64,000 nucleotides of DNA. Origin: Luteibaculum sp964627445 (GTDB lineage Bacteria; Bacteroidota; Bacteroidia; Flavobacteriales_D; Luteibaculaceae). The first letter of the stretch is position 1; every line of letters starts with the position of its first letter. The position numbers were made by a program, and so were the translations under genes. The notes below the pieces were generated by a model. That model had not been told where the DNA came from, did not search any database, and saw only the letters and a list, made by a program, of their open reading frames with translations. Location: assembly GCA_964627445.1 (NCBI GenBank), contig CAZVJF010000001.1:372001-436000 (forward strand). The letters are read 5' to 3'. Below, one piece after another: positions 17,687 to 26,872 of this stretch.

Positions 17687-20600
17687 ATGAAACGGATTTT
17701 AGGATTGGATTTGGGGACAACCAGCATTGGTTGGGCTTTAGTTAACGAAGCAGAAAACGGTTCGGAAAAAGGATCAATAATACGAACTGGGGTAAGAGTC
17801 GTACCTCTTACAACAGATGAAGCATCGGATTTTGAGAAGGGAAAATCGATAACAGTAAATGCGGGTAGAACCCTAAAAAGAGGAATGCGCAGAAACTTGC
17901 ATCGCTACAAACTAAGAAGGGATAACCTCATTGATATTCTACAAAAGCACCGAATAATCTCAAAGAATAAACCTCTTACTGAGGAGGGCAATGGGACAAC
18001 CTATGAACTATGGCAGTTAAGAGCAAAAGCCGCTCAAGAAGAAATAGGCCTTCATGATTTTGCGCGTGTACTTTTAGCTATAAATAAAAAAAGAGGGTAT
18101 AAGAGCAACCGAAAAGCAAAAGACGATGGAGAAGGAGAAGCTAATGATGCAATGGAACTAGCCAAACATCTATATGACAATGAGCTAACTCCAGGACAAC
18201 ATGTATACACCCTACTGGAAGACGGAAAGAAACGTATCCCAGATTTTTATCGCTCCGATTTACAAGCTGAGTTTGATGCCATATGGGAGAAACAAAAGGA
18301 GTTTTATCCCGATATATTAACTCCTACACTAAAAGAAGAACTACACGAAAAAAACAAAGGTCAAACTTGGAAAATATGTGAAGTACCCTTTGGTATTGAA
18401 GGAACCAAGCTTGAAGGCAATGCTCGAGAAAAAAAGCTTACAACATACCAGTTACGAGTTCAAGGGTTAAAAGAAAAATTATCGTTAGAACACCTAGCCA
18501 TTGCCCTCCAAGAGATAAATAACCAAATAAATCAGAGTAGCGGTTATTTAGGTGCCATTAGCGATCGCAGCAAGGAACTGTACTTCAATAAAGAAACCGT
18601 TGGACAATATTTATACAAGCAAGTTCAAAAGAATCCACATGCCCGATTGAAAAATCAGGTGTTTTACCGCCAAGATTATATGGATGAATTTGAACGAATT
18701 TGGGAAACTCAATCTCAGAAAAGAAAAGATGTGCTCAGCAATGAGCTAAAAAATAAAATTCGCGATGTTATCATCTTTTACCAGCGGAAACTTAAGTCAC
18801 AAAAAGGATTAATTAGTATCTGCGAACTCGAGGGCAAGGAAATTACCCTTACACAAAATGGTCAACCCATTGTACGAGAAGATGGTAAGCCAAAAAAACG
18901 ATGGATAGGTCCTCGTGTAGTGCCGCGATCATCACCGCTTTTCCAAGAGTTCAAAATTTGGCAAAATCTCAATAACCTCAAATTTGAAAATATTCAGGAG
19001 CGCAGGGTATATGAAATTGCCGAACTTGATTCCGATGCTGAAGTTCGAAAAGCTCTATTTCACGAGCTAAATGTAAAAGGTAAGCTCGGAAAAAGAGATC
19101 TGCTGAAAAATGTGGTAGAAAACCCTAAAGAATGGGAGCTTAAAAACTTTGAAACCGTTGAGGGTAATACAACATGGGCTAAGCTCTATGCCACCTTTGC
19201 TGAAATTTTAACCCTTTCCGGGCATGAAACTGATTATAACAAACTATCGGGCACACAATTAAAAGCTCGTTGCCAAGAAATTTTTCCAGTCCTGGGGATT
19301 GAGCCGAGCATCTTTGATTTCGATGCGGAATTGGAGGGGCAAGATTTAGAGAAGCAAGCCTCCTATCAATTATGGCACTTGCTATACTCCTACGAGGATG
19401 ATGACTCGAAAACGGGTGACGTTTTACTCCTAAAACACTTAAAAGAAAAGTTCGGTTTTGATGAAGTATATGGAAAACTTTTGGCCAGTATTACTTTCCA
19501 GGACGACTATGGGAGCTTGAGTTCAAAAGCAATCCGTAAAATTCTTCCTTATCTAAAGGAAGGTCATGAATATTCCCAAGCTGCAGAACTGGCTGGGTAT
19601 AGTCATTCACACTCCCTAACCTCTGAAGAAAATGACAAGAGGGTATTAAATGAGACTTTAGAATTACTGCCTAAAAACAGCTTGCGCAACCCCGTGGTGG
19701 AAAAGATATTGAACCAAATGGTAAATGTTGTGAATGCTATCATTGGTCAATTTGGAAAACCTGATGAAATCCGTGTTGAGTTGGCTCGAGAACTGAAAAA
19801 TAGTGCCGCAGAGCGAGCAGACATGACCAGCGGTATCGCTAAGGCCACAAAGGCTTATGCAACGTACAGGAAAGAAATAGAAAAGTTACCACCCTTTAAT
19901 CAGGGGGTTAGAATTACCAAAAACGACCTGGTCAAATATAGATTATGGAAGGAACTAGAAAGCAACGGACACAAAACCATTTACACCAACACCTATATAC
20001 CCTTAGAAAAACTATTTAGCAAAGAGTTTGATATAGAGCACATCATTCCAAAATCGCTTTTGTTCGATGATTCATTTTCCAACAAAACCCTTTCCGTTAG
20101 AGAGTTTAACCGATGGAAAAGCAGTAAAACTGCCCTAGATGCAGTAGCAGAAAAATATGGTGAAGATGCATCTGGTTACAAGGACTATTGCGATAGAGTA
20201 GCAGATCTGTACAAAAACAAGGCGATTAATCGCGCCAAATACAACAAATTGTTAATGACACAGCAAGATATCCCCGATGGTTTTATTGAAAGGGATCTTC
20301 GCAACTCACAATACATTTCCAAAAAGGCAACTGCAATGCTTCTTAGCATTTGTCGCAAGGTAACCACTACAACAGGCAGTGTTACCGATAAGCTCCGAAC
20401 AGACTGGCAGTTAATCCAAGTTTTACAAGAGTTAAATTGGAATAAGTATCATGAACTGGGATTGACCTACTATGAAAAAAACAAGGAGGGAAAGGACATC
20501 CCAAAAATTAAAGATTGGTCAAAACGAAATGACCACCGCCACCATGCTATGGATGCAATAACTGTCGCCTTCACCAAACCAAGTCACATACAATATTTCA

Positions 20601-21961
20601 ACTATCTGAATGCTCGCAGGAACGAAAGTCATAAAGAGCACAGCAAGATTTATGGCATACAACAAAAAGAAACCTACCAAAACGATAATGGCAAGCGCCT
20701 CATAAAGCCGCCTATGCCCATTCAAGAGCTTAGAAACGAAGCTAAAAAGCACTTAGAAAGTATTCTGGTTTCTTATAAGGCTAAGAATAAAGTAGTTACG
20801 CGAAACATAAATACTGTAAAAACTAAAAATGGCGTAAAACAGCAACTTACACAAACACCCAGAGGACAATTACACAAAGAAACTGTTTATGGCAGCTCGT
20901 TAACCTACCAAAGCAAAATGGAAAAGGTGGGGCCTAAATTCACCGAAAAAATTATTGGTAACGTAGCAAAAAAGAGCCATAGAGAAGCACTTCTTAAACG
21001 ATTATCTGAAAACGGAAATGATCCTAAAAAAGCATTTGGTGGAAAAAACGCGGTAGCTAAAAATCCCATCTACCTGAATGAGCAGCTGACAGAAAGGTTA
21101 CCAGATAAAGTAAAGCTCGTTTGGCAAGAAAGACAGTTTACCATCCGTAAGGAGATAGGCCCCGATTTAAAAATAGACAAGGTTATTGATCGTGGCGCTC
21201 AAAAAGTATTACGCAAAAGGCTTGATGATTTTAATGGCGATGCTAAAAAGGCATTTTCAAATCTAGACGAGAACCCAATCTGGCTCAACAAAGAGAAAGA
21301 GGTGGCAATTAAAAGAGTAACTATCACCGGGGTAAGCAATGCTGAAGCCTTACATCACAAAAAAGACCATAACGGCAACGAAATATTGGACGCTAATGGA
21401 AAACCCATACCTGTAGATTTTGTAAGTACTGGAAACAACCACCACGTGGCAATCTATGAAGATGAAAAAGGGGAGTTGTTTGATTTTGCGGTTAGCTTTT
21501 CAAGTGCTGTTAAAAGGTCGGCTTACGGTTTGCCTGTAATACCAAAAAAAACCAACGACCTGTGGGACAAAGTACTAGCGCTAGGAATTGACGATCAAAT
21601 TTTCCTCCGGGACTTACCACCCCAAGGCTTGGAGCTGGTATTTTCCATGAAACAGAATGAGTACTTTGTTTTCCCCAATGATAAGACAGGGTTTAGCCCT
21701 GATAAAATCGATTTAAACGATGAAAGTAACTATACCTTAATAAGTCCAAATTTATTTAGGGTACAAAAACTTTCGAAAGTGGATTATGGAAATACCTCAG
21801 TAAGAGACTATGTTTTTAGGCATCATTTAGAAACCACCGTTGCCGTTAACAAGGCTCTCAAAGGTGTTACTTACAAAACAGCTAAGAGTCTAAATACACT
21901 GTATGGAATCATAAAAGTTCGAATTAACCACCTTGGAAAAATTGTCCATGTGGGTGAGTAA
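17687..21961 (+). CDS. cas9: CRISPR-associated endonuclease Cas9, type II-C
   Basis: 1424 aa, in the size range of Bacteroidota II-C Cas9. RNA-guided DNA cleavage is carried out by RuvC and HNH. RuvC-I is ILGLDLGTTSIGWALV (Asp8); an Arg-rich bridge helix follows (RTLKRGMRRNLHRYKLRRDNL, about 60-85). RuvC-II is EIRVELARE (Glu698). HNH is FDIEHIIPKSLLFDDSFSNKTL with His785. RuvC-III is HHAMDAITVA (His953, Asp956). All catalytic residues are present. The C-terminal half contains two related segments, KRLSENGNDPKKAFGG and KRLDDFNGDAKKAFSN, each followed by NPI(Y/W)LN. The start ATG 17687 gives the canonical N-terminus. No cas4 or csn2 is present. Confidence 0.97.
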   Translation: MKRILGLDLGTTSIGWALVNEAENGSEKGSIIRTGVRVVPLTTDEASDFEKGKSITVNAGRTLKRGMRRNLHRYKLRRDNLIDILQKHRIISKNKPLTEEGNGTTYELWQLRAKAAQEEIGLHDFARVLLAINKKRGYKSNRKAKDDGEGEANDAMELAKHLYDNELTPGQHVYTLLEDGKKRIPDFYRSDLQAEFDAIWEKQKEFYPDILTPTLKEELHEKNKGQTWKICEVPFGIEGTKLEGNAREKKLTTYQLRVQGLKEKLSLEHLAIALQEINNQINQSSGYLGAISDRSKELYFNKETVGQYLYKQVQKNPHARLKNQVFYRQDYMDEFERIWETQSQKRKDVLSNELKNKIRDVIIFYQRKLKSQKGLISICELEGKEITLTQNGQPIVREDGKPKKRWIGPRVVPRSSPLFQEFKIWQNLNNLKFENIQERRVYEIAELDSDAEVRKALFHELNVKGKLGKRDLLKNVVENPKEWELKNFETVEGNTTWAKLYATFAEILTLSGHETDYNKLSGTQLKARCQEIFPVLGIEPSIFDFDAELEGQDLEKQASYQLWHLLYSYEDDDSKTGDVLLLKHLKEKFGFDEVYGKLLASITFQDDYGSLSSKAIRKILPYLKEGHEYSQAAELAGYSHSHSLTSEENDKRVLNETLELLPKNSLRNPVVEKILNQMVNVVNAIIGQFGKPDEIRVELARELKNSAAERADMTSGIAKATKAYATYRKEIEKLPPFNQGVRITKNDLVKYRLWKELESNGHKTIYTNTYIPLEKLFSKEFDIEHIIPKSLLFDDSFSNKTLSVREFNRWKSSKTALDAVAEKYGEDASGYKDYCDRVADLYKNKAINRAKYNKLLMTQQDIPDGFIERDLRNSQYISKKATAMLLSICRKVTTTTGSVTDKLRTDWQLIQVLQELNWNKYHELGLTYYEKNKEGKDIPKIKDWSKRNDHRHHAMDAITVAFTKPSHIQYFNYLNARRNESHKEHSKIYGIQQKETYQNDNGKRLIKPPMPIQELRNEAKKHLESILVSYKAKNKVVTRNINTVKTKNGVKQQLTQTPRGQLHKETVYGSSLTYQSKMEKVGPKFTEKIIGNVAKKSHREALLKRLSENGNDPKKAFGGKNAVAKNPIYLNEQLTERLPDKVKLVWQERQFTIRKEIGPDLKIDKVIDRGAQKVLRKRLDDFNGDAKKAFSNLDENPIWLNKEKEVAIKRVTITGVSNAEALHHKKDHNGNEILDANGKPIPVDFVSTGNNHHVAIYEDEKGELFDFAVSFSSAVKRSAYGLPVIPKKTNDLWDKVLALGIDDQIFLRDLPPQGLELVFSMKQNEYFVFPNDKTGFSPDKIDLNDESNYTLISPNLFRVQKLSKVDYGNTSVRDYVFRHHLETTVAVNKALKGVTYKTAKSLNTLYGIIKVRINHLGKIVHVGE

Positions 21962-21996
21962 ATGAGCTCTTTTCCATTGTGATAAAATCTACCTTG

Positions 21997-22023
21997 TTTT
22001 CCAAAGTTGCCCACTTTGGAAAA
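21997..22023. repeat. Palindromic repeat after cas9 (CCAAAG family)
   Basis: TTTTCCAAAGT / ACTTTGGAAAA, 11-bp arms with a 5-nt loop. The same palindrome family recurs after the transposase gene and after cas1. Confidence 0.75.
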
Positions 22024-22149
22024 ATTTCCTCCCTACCCAGTCGCACCCTAAGGCAAACGCCCACTAAGTAGCACCGTTAAAACCAGAAGCGTTTGTTGCA
22101 AGGCTGTAGGAATAGTAAACTCGGAGTTAAGGTGTATGATTTACCGCTG

Positions 22150-22182
22150 AACCCTCAAAGGGTTTCAAACCCTTTGAGGGTT
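22150..22182. repeat. REP palindrome upstream of the transposase
   Basis: AACCCTCAAAGGGTTT, one C, then its exact reverse complement: a perfect palindrome with 16-bp arms. It ends 10 bp before the transposase ATG. REP-associated tyrosine transposases typically have such elements beside them. Confidence 0.85.
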
Positions 22183-22192
22183 AACAACAACG

Positions 22193-22843
22193 ATGATGCG
22201 AAACAAACAAGCCATATTAGAACCCGATGCTATGTATCACGTTTACAACCGAGCCAACGGCTCGGAGCGCTTGTTTAACAGCAGCGAAAACTACCGCTTT
22301 TTCTTGCGGCAGTATCAAAAGTATATCGCGCCTATTGCAGAAACCTGGTGCTATTGCTTAATGCCCAATCATTTTCATTTTGTAATTCGGGTGAAAAACC
22401 AAGGAAAGATAGAAGGCTTTATCGCAACTCGGAAGGTTCAATACAGCAAAACCCTTCAAGGGTTTGGAACCCTTGAAGGGTTAGCCCAGCAAAAAGCCCT
22501 TTCTAAGTTTTTGACACAGCAGTTTGCTCACCTTTTTAATGCATACACACAAAGCTTCAATAAATTAAATAATAGAAAAGGAAGCCTGTTTATGCATCCC
22601 TACAAACGCAAACGCATTAGCTCCTCAAAATACCTCCAAAAACTCATTCATTACATACATTATAACCCCGTACAAGCCGAACTTTGCGAAAAGCCCCAAG
22701 CATGGCCCTTTTCCTCTTTCCCTGCTATAGTGTCTAAGAAAACAACCTTACTAAACCGAGAGGAGGTGCTCTCGCTTTTTGGGGGCTTAGAAAACTTTAC
22801 ATACTGCCACCATGTGCCTCCGCAACTATCTGGTATTGCATAG
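22193..22843 (+). CDS. REP-associated tyrosine transposase (RAYT, IS200-like Y1 family)
   Basis: 216 aa. The Y1 transposase fold is shown by YHVYNRANGSERLFNSSENYRFFLRQY, the HUH motif in LMPNHFHFVI and YTQSFNKLNNRKGSLFMHPYKRKRI; HYIHYNPVQAELCEKPQAWPFSSF is the RAYT C-terminal signature. These enzymes nick and join single-stranded REP sequences. It is inserted between cas9 and cas1 and flanked by palindromes. Codons about 86-97 are themselves a REP-like palindrome read in frame. It is a domesticated-type transposase, not part of the CRISPR machinery as far as known. Confidence 0.92.
   Translation: MMRNKQAILEPDAMYHVYNRANGSERLFNSSENYRFFLRQYQKYIAPIAETWCYCLMPNHFHFVIRVKNQGKIEGFIATRKVQYSKTLQGFGTLEGLAQQKALSKFLTQQFAHLFNAYTQSFNKLNNRKGSLFMHPYKRKRISSSKYLQKLIHYIHYNPVQAELCEKPQAWPFSSFPAIVSKKTTLLNREEVLSLFGGLENFTYCHHVPPQLSGIA
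22450..22482. repeat. REP-like palindrome inside the transposase coding sequence
   Basis: AACCCTTCAAGGGTT, TGG, then AACCCTTGAAGGGTT: perfect 15-bp arms in frame, encoding the stretch TLQGFGTLEGL. It is a variant of the palindrome just upstream of the gene. Confidence 0.85.
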
Positions 22844-22868
22844 CGGGACTCACTATCCCAAGGTTGGG

Positions 22869-22882
22869 GACTTTGGAAAAGT
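22869..22882. repeat. Half-palindrome after the transposase gene
   Basis: ACTTTGGAAAAGTT preceded by GTTGGGG matches the right arm of the palindrome after cas1. The left arm is degenerate. Confidence 0.5.
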
Positions 22883-22961
22883 TAAGCCACACCCTACCCT
22901 ATATACCCTTCCCAAGTAATAGCATTAATCCAACCCTACGTTACACAAAACCCATTCCCTC

Positions 22962-23861
22962 ATGATAAAACGCACCCTGTTCTTTGGAAATCCGGTTTAC
23001 CTATCCACCCAAAACCGGCAATTACACATACGCTACCCCAACGATGAGAAGCCCGAAAAAAGCGTGCCCATTGAAGACCTGGGCGTAGTGGTTTTGGAAC
23101 ACCGGCAAATAACCCTAAGCAATGCCCTAATGGACCAACTGATAGAAAACCAGGTGGCCGTTATATTTTGCAATAACAAACACATGCCGCATGCCAGCCT
23201 TATGCCCATGCAAGGCCATAGCGAAAGTGCAGCACGCATCCAGGAACAACTGCAAGCCAGCCTGCCGCTTAAAAAAAATTTATGGGCGCAAACCATACAA
23301 AGTAAAATAAGCAACCAGGCCGCTTTGCTAAACAGCCGAGGTTGCCCTACCCAAAATATGCGACACTGGGCCCAGGCAGTGCAAAGTGGCGATGCGCAAA
23401 ACCACGAGGCACGCGCAGCCGCCTATTATTGGAGCCAACTGTTTGCCATAGATCCCTTTAAAAGAGGCCGGGAAGAAGATCCGCCCAACAACCTGCTCAA
23501 TTACGGGTATGCCATTTTGCGGGCCGTGTGCGCCAGAGCTCTGGTAGCCTCGGGTTTGCTGCCTATAGTGGGCATACACCACAAAAACAAATACAACCAC
23601 TACGCCCTGGCCGATGATATTATGGAACCCTACCGCCCTTTTGTAGATCAAACCGTGTGCTATATAGTAGACCACTACGAGGACATAGAAGAGCTGACCC
23701 CAGAGCTAAAAAAATATTTGCTGCAAATACCTGTGCTGGATGTGACCATGGATGGAAGCAAAAGCCCGCTTATGGTAGCCATGAGCAGAACCACCAACAG
23801 TTTAGTAGATTGTTTTGGTGGTAGGATGCGGAAAATACTATACCCCAAAATGGTGGTCTAA
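22962..23861 (+). CDS. cas1: CRISPR-associated endonuclease Cas1, type II
   Basis: 299 aa. Integrase subunit of the Cas1-Cas2 spacer acquisition complex. It has the N-terminal beta domain (TLFFGNPVYLSTQNRQLHIRYPN), the EHRQITLSNALMDQLIENQVAVIFCNNKHMP block, EEDPPNNLLNYGYAILRAVCARALVASGLLPIVGIHHKNKYNHYALADDIMEPYRPFVD with the Glu/His/Glu-Asp metal ligands, and the usual MRKILYPKM end. It is separated from cas9 by the inserted transposase. Confidence 0.97.
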   Translation: MIKRTLFFGNPVYLSTQNRQLHIRYPNDEKPEKSVPIEDLGVVVLEHRQITLSNALMDQLIENQVAVIFCNNKHMPHASLMPMQGHSESAARIQEQLQASLPLKKNLWAQTIQSKISNQAALLNSRGCPTQNMRHWAQAVQSGDAQNHEARAAAYYWSQLFAIDPFKRGREEDPPNNLLNYGYAILRAVCARALVASGLLPIVGIHHKNKYNHYALADDIMEPYRPFVDQTVCYIVDHYEDIEELTPELKKYLLQIPVLDVTMDGSKSPLMVAMSRTTNSLVDCFGGRMRKILYPKMVV

Positions 23862-23922
23862 GCTGCTCCGGGAAAAAGATGCCAGCTACAGGACAACCCC
23901 ACGGATATGGAGCCCTGCTGAA

Positions 23923-23955
23923 AACTTTTCCAAAGTTGGGAACTTTGGAAAAGTT
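23923..23955. repeat. Perfect palindrome between cas1 and cas2
   Basis: AACTTTTCCAAAGTT, GGG, AACTTTGGAAAAGTT: 15-bp perfect arms. It is the best-preserved copy of the CCAAAG palindrome family. It has no T run, so it is not a classical terminator. Confidence 0.85.
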
Positions 23956-24020
23956 CAAGGAAAAACCCAAAAAATGCTTGACCCCAAAATAATGGTATAA
24001 TACTTGCCTAGCCATAGCGA

Positions 24021-24401
24021 ATGGCAGAAGCACAACGCCAAAAAAGAAACATGCAGCATGAAAACCGTTTTAGCAGACTTAATCAATACCGCAGTATGTG
24101 GGTAATGGTGTTTTTTGATTTGCCTACGGAAACCAAAAAAGAGCGTAGGATCGCCTCGCGATTCCGTAAGGATTTAATGCAGGATGGTTTTGCTATGTTT
24201 CAGTTTTCTATTTACACCCGTTTCTGTGCCAGCCGCGAAAATGCCGAAGTACACATAAAAAGAGTAAAAGCTTCGCTGCCCAAAAAAGGAAAGGTGGGCA
24301 TTTTACGCATTACCGATAGGCAGTTTGGTTTAATGGAAATTTTCTTCGGCCAAAAAGAAGTGGAGCCCGAAACGCCCACCCAGCAACTGGAACTTTTTTA
24401 A
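24021..24401 (+). CDS. cas2: CRISPR-associated endoribonuclease Cas2
   Basis: 126 aa from ATG 24021; ATG 24051 (MQHENRFSRLNQYRSMWV) is an equally plausible start and gives 116 aa. MWVMVFFDLPTETKKERRIASRFRKDLMQDGFAMFQFSIYTRFC is the ferredoxin-like Cas2 core with the conserved Asp. It forms the scaffold of the Cas1-Cas2 integrase. Confidence 0.93.
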   Translation: MAEAQRQKRNMQHENRFSRLNQYRSMWVMVFFDLPTETKKERRIASRFRKDLMQDGFAMFQFSIYTRFCASRENAEVHIKRVKASLPKKGKVGILRITDRQFGLMEIFFGQKEVEPETPTQQLELF

Positions 24402-24516
24402 GGCTAGGTGCGATAAACGCTTGACCATGGCTCTAACAGCCATTAAAAACACCCCTCTTTTTTCATCCTGTTTTTTGTCGTAAAACACACAAGCAGAGGC
24501 AGTTAAACCTACCTCT
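24402..24516. other. Non-coding segment between cas2 and the array
   Basis: 115 bp containing T-rich tracts, a small inverted repeat (ATGGCT / AGCCAT at about 24427-24443) and, abutting the first repeat, AGAGG ... CCTCT. In the cas-gene sense this is the leader position. Because the crRNA sense is the minus strand, it may equally hold the end of the pre-crRNA. Confidence 0.45.
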
Positions 24517-26822
24517 GTTGCGAATTCTCATGAAAGATAGAACATTGAAAGCTATTCACAACGCATATGACAGCAGGGGTTATTTAAAGGGCGTTGCGAA
24601 TTCTCATGAAAGATAGAACATTGAAAGCTATTCACAACCGGAAATACGATTAAAACAGGCAGATGCCGGTTGCGAATTCTCATGAAAGATAGAACATTGA
24701 AAGCTATTCACAACTTTGCTGTCATTATTCCTTCGTGTTTTCGGTTGCGAATTCTCATGAAAGATAGAACATTGAAAGCTATTCACAACACCTTCCTAAA
24801 GGGGTCAACATACTCCGGAGTTGCGAATTCTCATGAAAGATAGAACATTGAAAGCTATTCACAACTCGCCCAAGGCAATTCCAGCCTTATCTGCTGTTGC
24901 GAATTCTCATGAAAGATAGAACATTGAAAGCTATTCACAACTCACGGATGCGATTTCCGTTAAGGAAGGCCGTTGCGAATTCTCATGAAAGATAGAACAT
25001 TGAAAGCTATTCACAACCGCTGGAGGAGTAGCCATATACCTGTTGCCGTTGCGAATTCTCATGAAAGATAGAACATTGAAAGCTATTCACAACTATGGAA
25101 TGAACTTCCCGAGGCTTTTGGATGTTGCGAATTCTCATGAAAGATAGAACATTGAAAGCTATTCACAACCAGTATAGGTAAGCGCGCTGTTATATTGTAG
25201 TTGCGAATTCTCATGAAAGATAGAACATTGAAAGCTATTCACAACACTACGCCATTGGTGCTGCCACCTGGAGAGGTTGCGAATTCTCATGAAAGATAGA
25301 ACATTGAAAGCTATTCACAACTGCTATAGCTTATTGTCTTCTTTTGATTTAGTTGCGAATTCTCATGAAAGATAGAACATTGAAAGCTATTCACAACCTA
25401 GTAACGTTTTCATCGGTGTAAATAGATGTTGCGAATTCTCATGAAAGATAGAACATTGAAAGCTATTCACAACCCGTATTTCGTTTTTCTTCATTATAAT
25501 GGAGTTGCGAATTCTCATGAAAGATAGAACATTGAAAGCTATTCACAACTAGTTTGGCCGTCAGAAATTACCATATCGCGTTGCGAATTCTCATGAAAGA
25601 TAGAACATTGAAAGCTATTCACAACTGCGAATTGGTTTGCTAATGCTTGAACCGCGTTGCGAATTCTCATGAAAGATAGAACATTGAAAGCTATTCACAA
25701 CAGCCTCCCGGTAATGATTTTACTTGCTCTGTTGCGAATTCTCATGAAAGATAGAACATTGAAAGCTATTCACAACTACAAGGTCTTTTCTTAATTCACC
25801 TGCACTGTTGCGAATTCTCATGAAAGATAGAACATTGAAAGCTATTCACAACATGGTCTTGGTTATCCCTCGTAGGAACTGAGTTGCGAATTCTCATGAA
25901 AGATAGAACATTGAAAGCTATTCACAACCAAGAAGAGAACGAGAACGCAGATCAAACGTTGCGAATTCTCATGAAAGATAGAACATTGAAAGCTATTCAC
26001 AACCCATATTACTCGAACAAAGTAATTGAAGATGTTGCGAATTCTCATGAAAGATAGAACATTGAAAGCTATTCACAACGTAGGTTCTATTTGTCTAACT
26101 GGTTAGAAGTTGCGAATTCTCATGAAAGATAGAACATTGAAAGCTATTCACAACTCGCTAACACTATATATAGTGCATTGCTCGGTTGCGAATTCTCATG
26201 AAAGATAGAACATTGAAAGCTATTCACAACTGTACAAACTAACTATTAACTGCACTATGGGTTGCGAATTCTCATGAAAGATAGAACATTGAAAGCTATT
26301 CACAACAGGTTTAGCCTAGCATATTCAAAGATCATGGTTGCGAATTCTCATGAAAGATAGAACATTGAAAGCTATTCACAACTCAGCTAACTCTCTTATT
26401 TCGCGTTCTGCAGTTGCGAATTCTCATGAAAGATAGAACATTGAAAGCTATTCACAACCAGTATTCCACTTTGATGCTCTACAATTACGTTGCGAATTCT
26501 CATGAAAGATAGAACATTGAAAGCTATTCACAACGCTTGGCCCACAAAGAACATTTTGTTCCACGTTGCGAATTCTCATGAAAGATAGAACATTGAAAGC
26601 TATTCACAACAGTTGCCCGTCAATTTGTGCATCGATAAGCGTTGCGAATTCTCATGAAAGATAGAACATTGAAAGCTATTCACAACCATTTGAGCGGTAT
26701 TAACGCTCCGTGTTAGGTTGCGAATTCTCATGAAAGATAGAACATTGAAAGCTATTCACAACGAAGACGATGAGGGCGTAGAAAGCAAAAGAGTTGCGAA
26801 TTCTCATGAAAGATAGAACATT
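24517..26822 (-). CRISPR. Type II-C CRISPR array, 30 full repeats plus one truncated repeat, 30 spacers
   Basis: The repeat is 46 bp, starting GTTGCGAATTCTCATGAAAG and ending TTGAAAGCTATTCACAAC on the plus strand. Repeat starts run from 24517 to 26793 with a 75- or 76-bp period, so spacers are 29 (four cases) or 30 bp. I saw no variation among the full repeats and no duplicated spacer. The 31st repeat at 26793 keeps only its first 30 bp. Strand is given as minus because the reverse complement (GTTGTGAATAGCTTTC...) pairs with the tracrRNA anti-repeat and resembles known Bacteroides II-C repeats. Confidence 0.98.
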
Positions 26823-26872
26823 ATCCATGTCATATTGACTTTTTAATAGGTATTCATGAATCTCGTTCCTCG

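Noticed and set aside
23923..23955. Palindrome between cas1 and cas2 as an intrinsic terminator
   Set aside because: No T run follows, and related copies sit after other genes as a repeat family.
25863..26048. Short minus-strand open frames inside the CRISPR array (VVNSFQCSIFHENSQ repeats)
   Set aside because: They are translations of the repeat itself and have no start or protein logic.
24517..26822. Self-targeting spacers against this window
   Set aside because: No spacer was seen to match the flanking sequence by eye; this was not an exhaustive comparison, so nothing is claimed.
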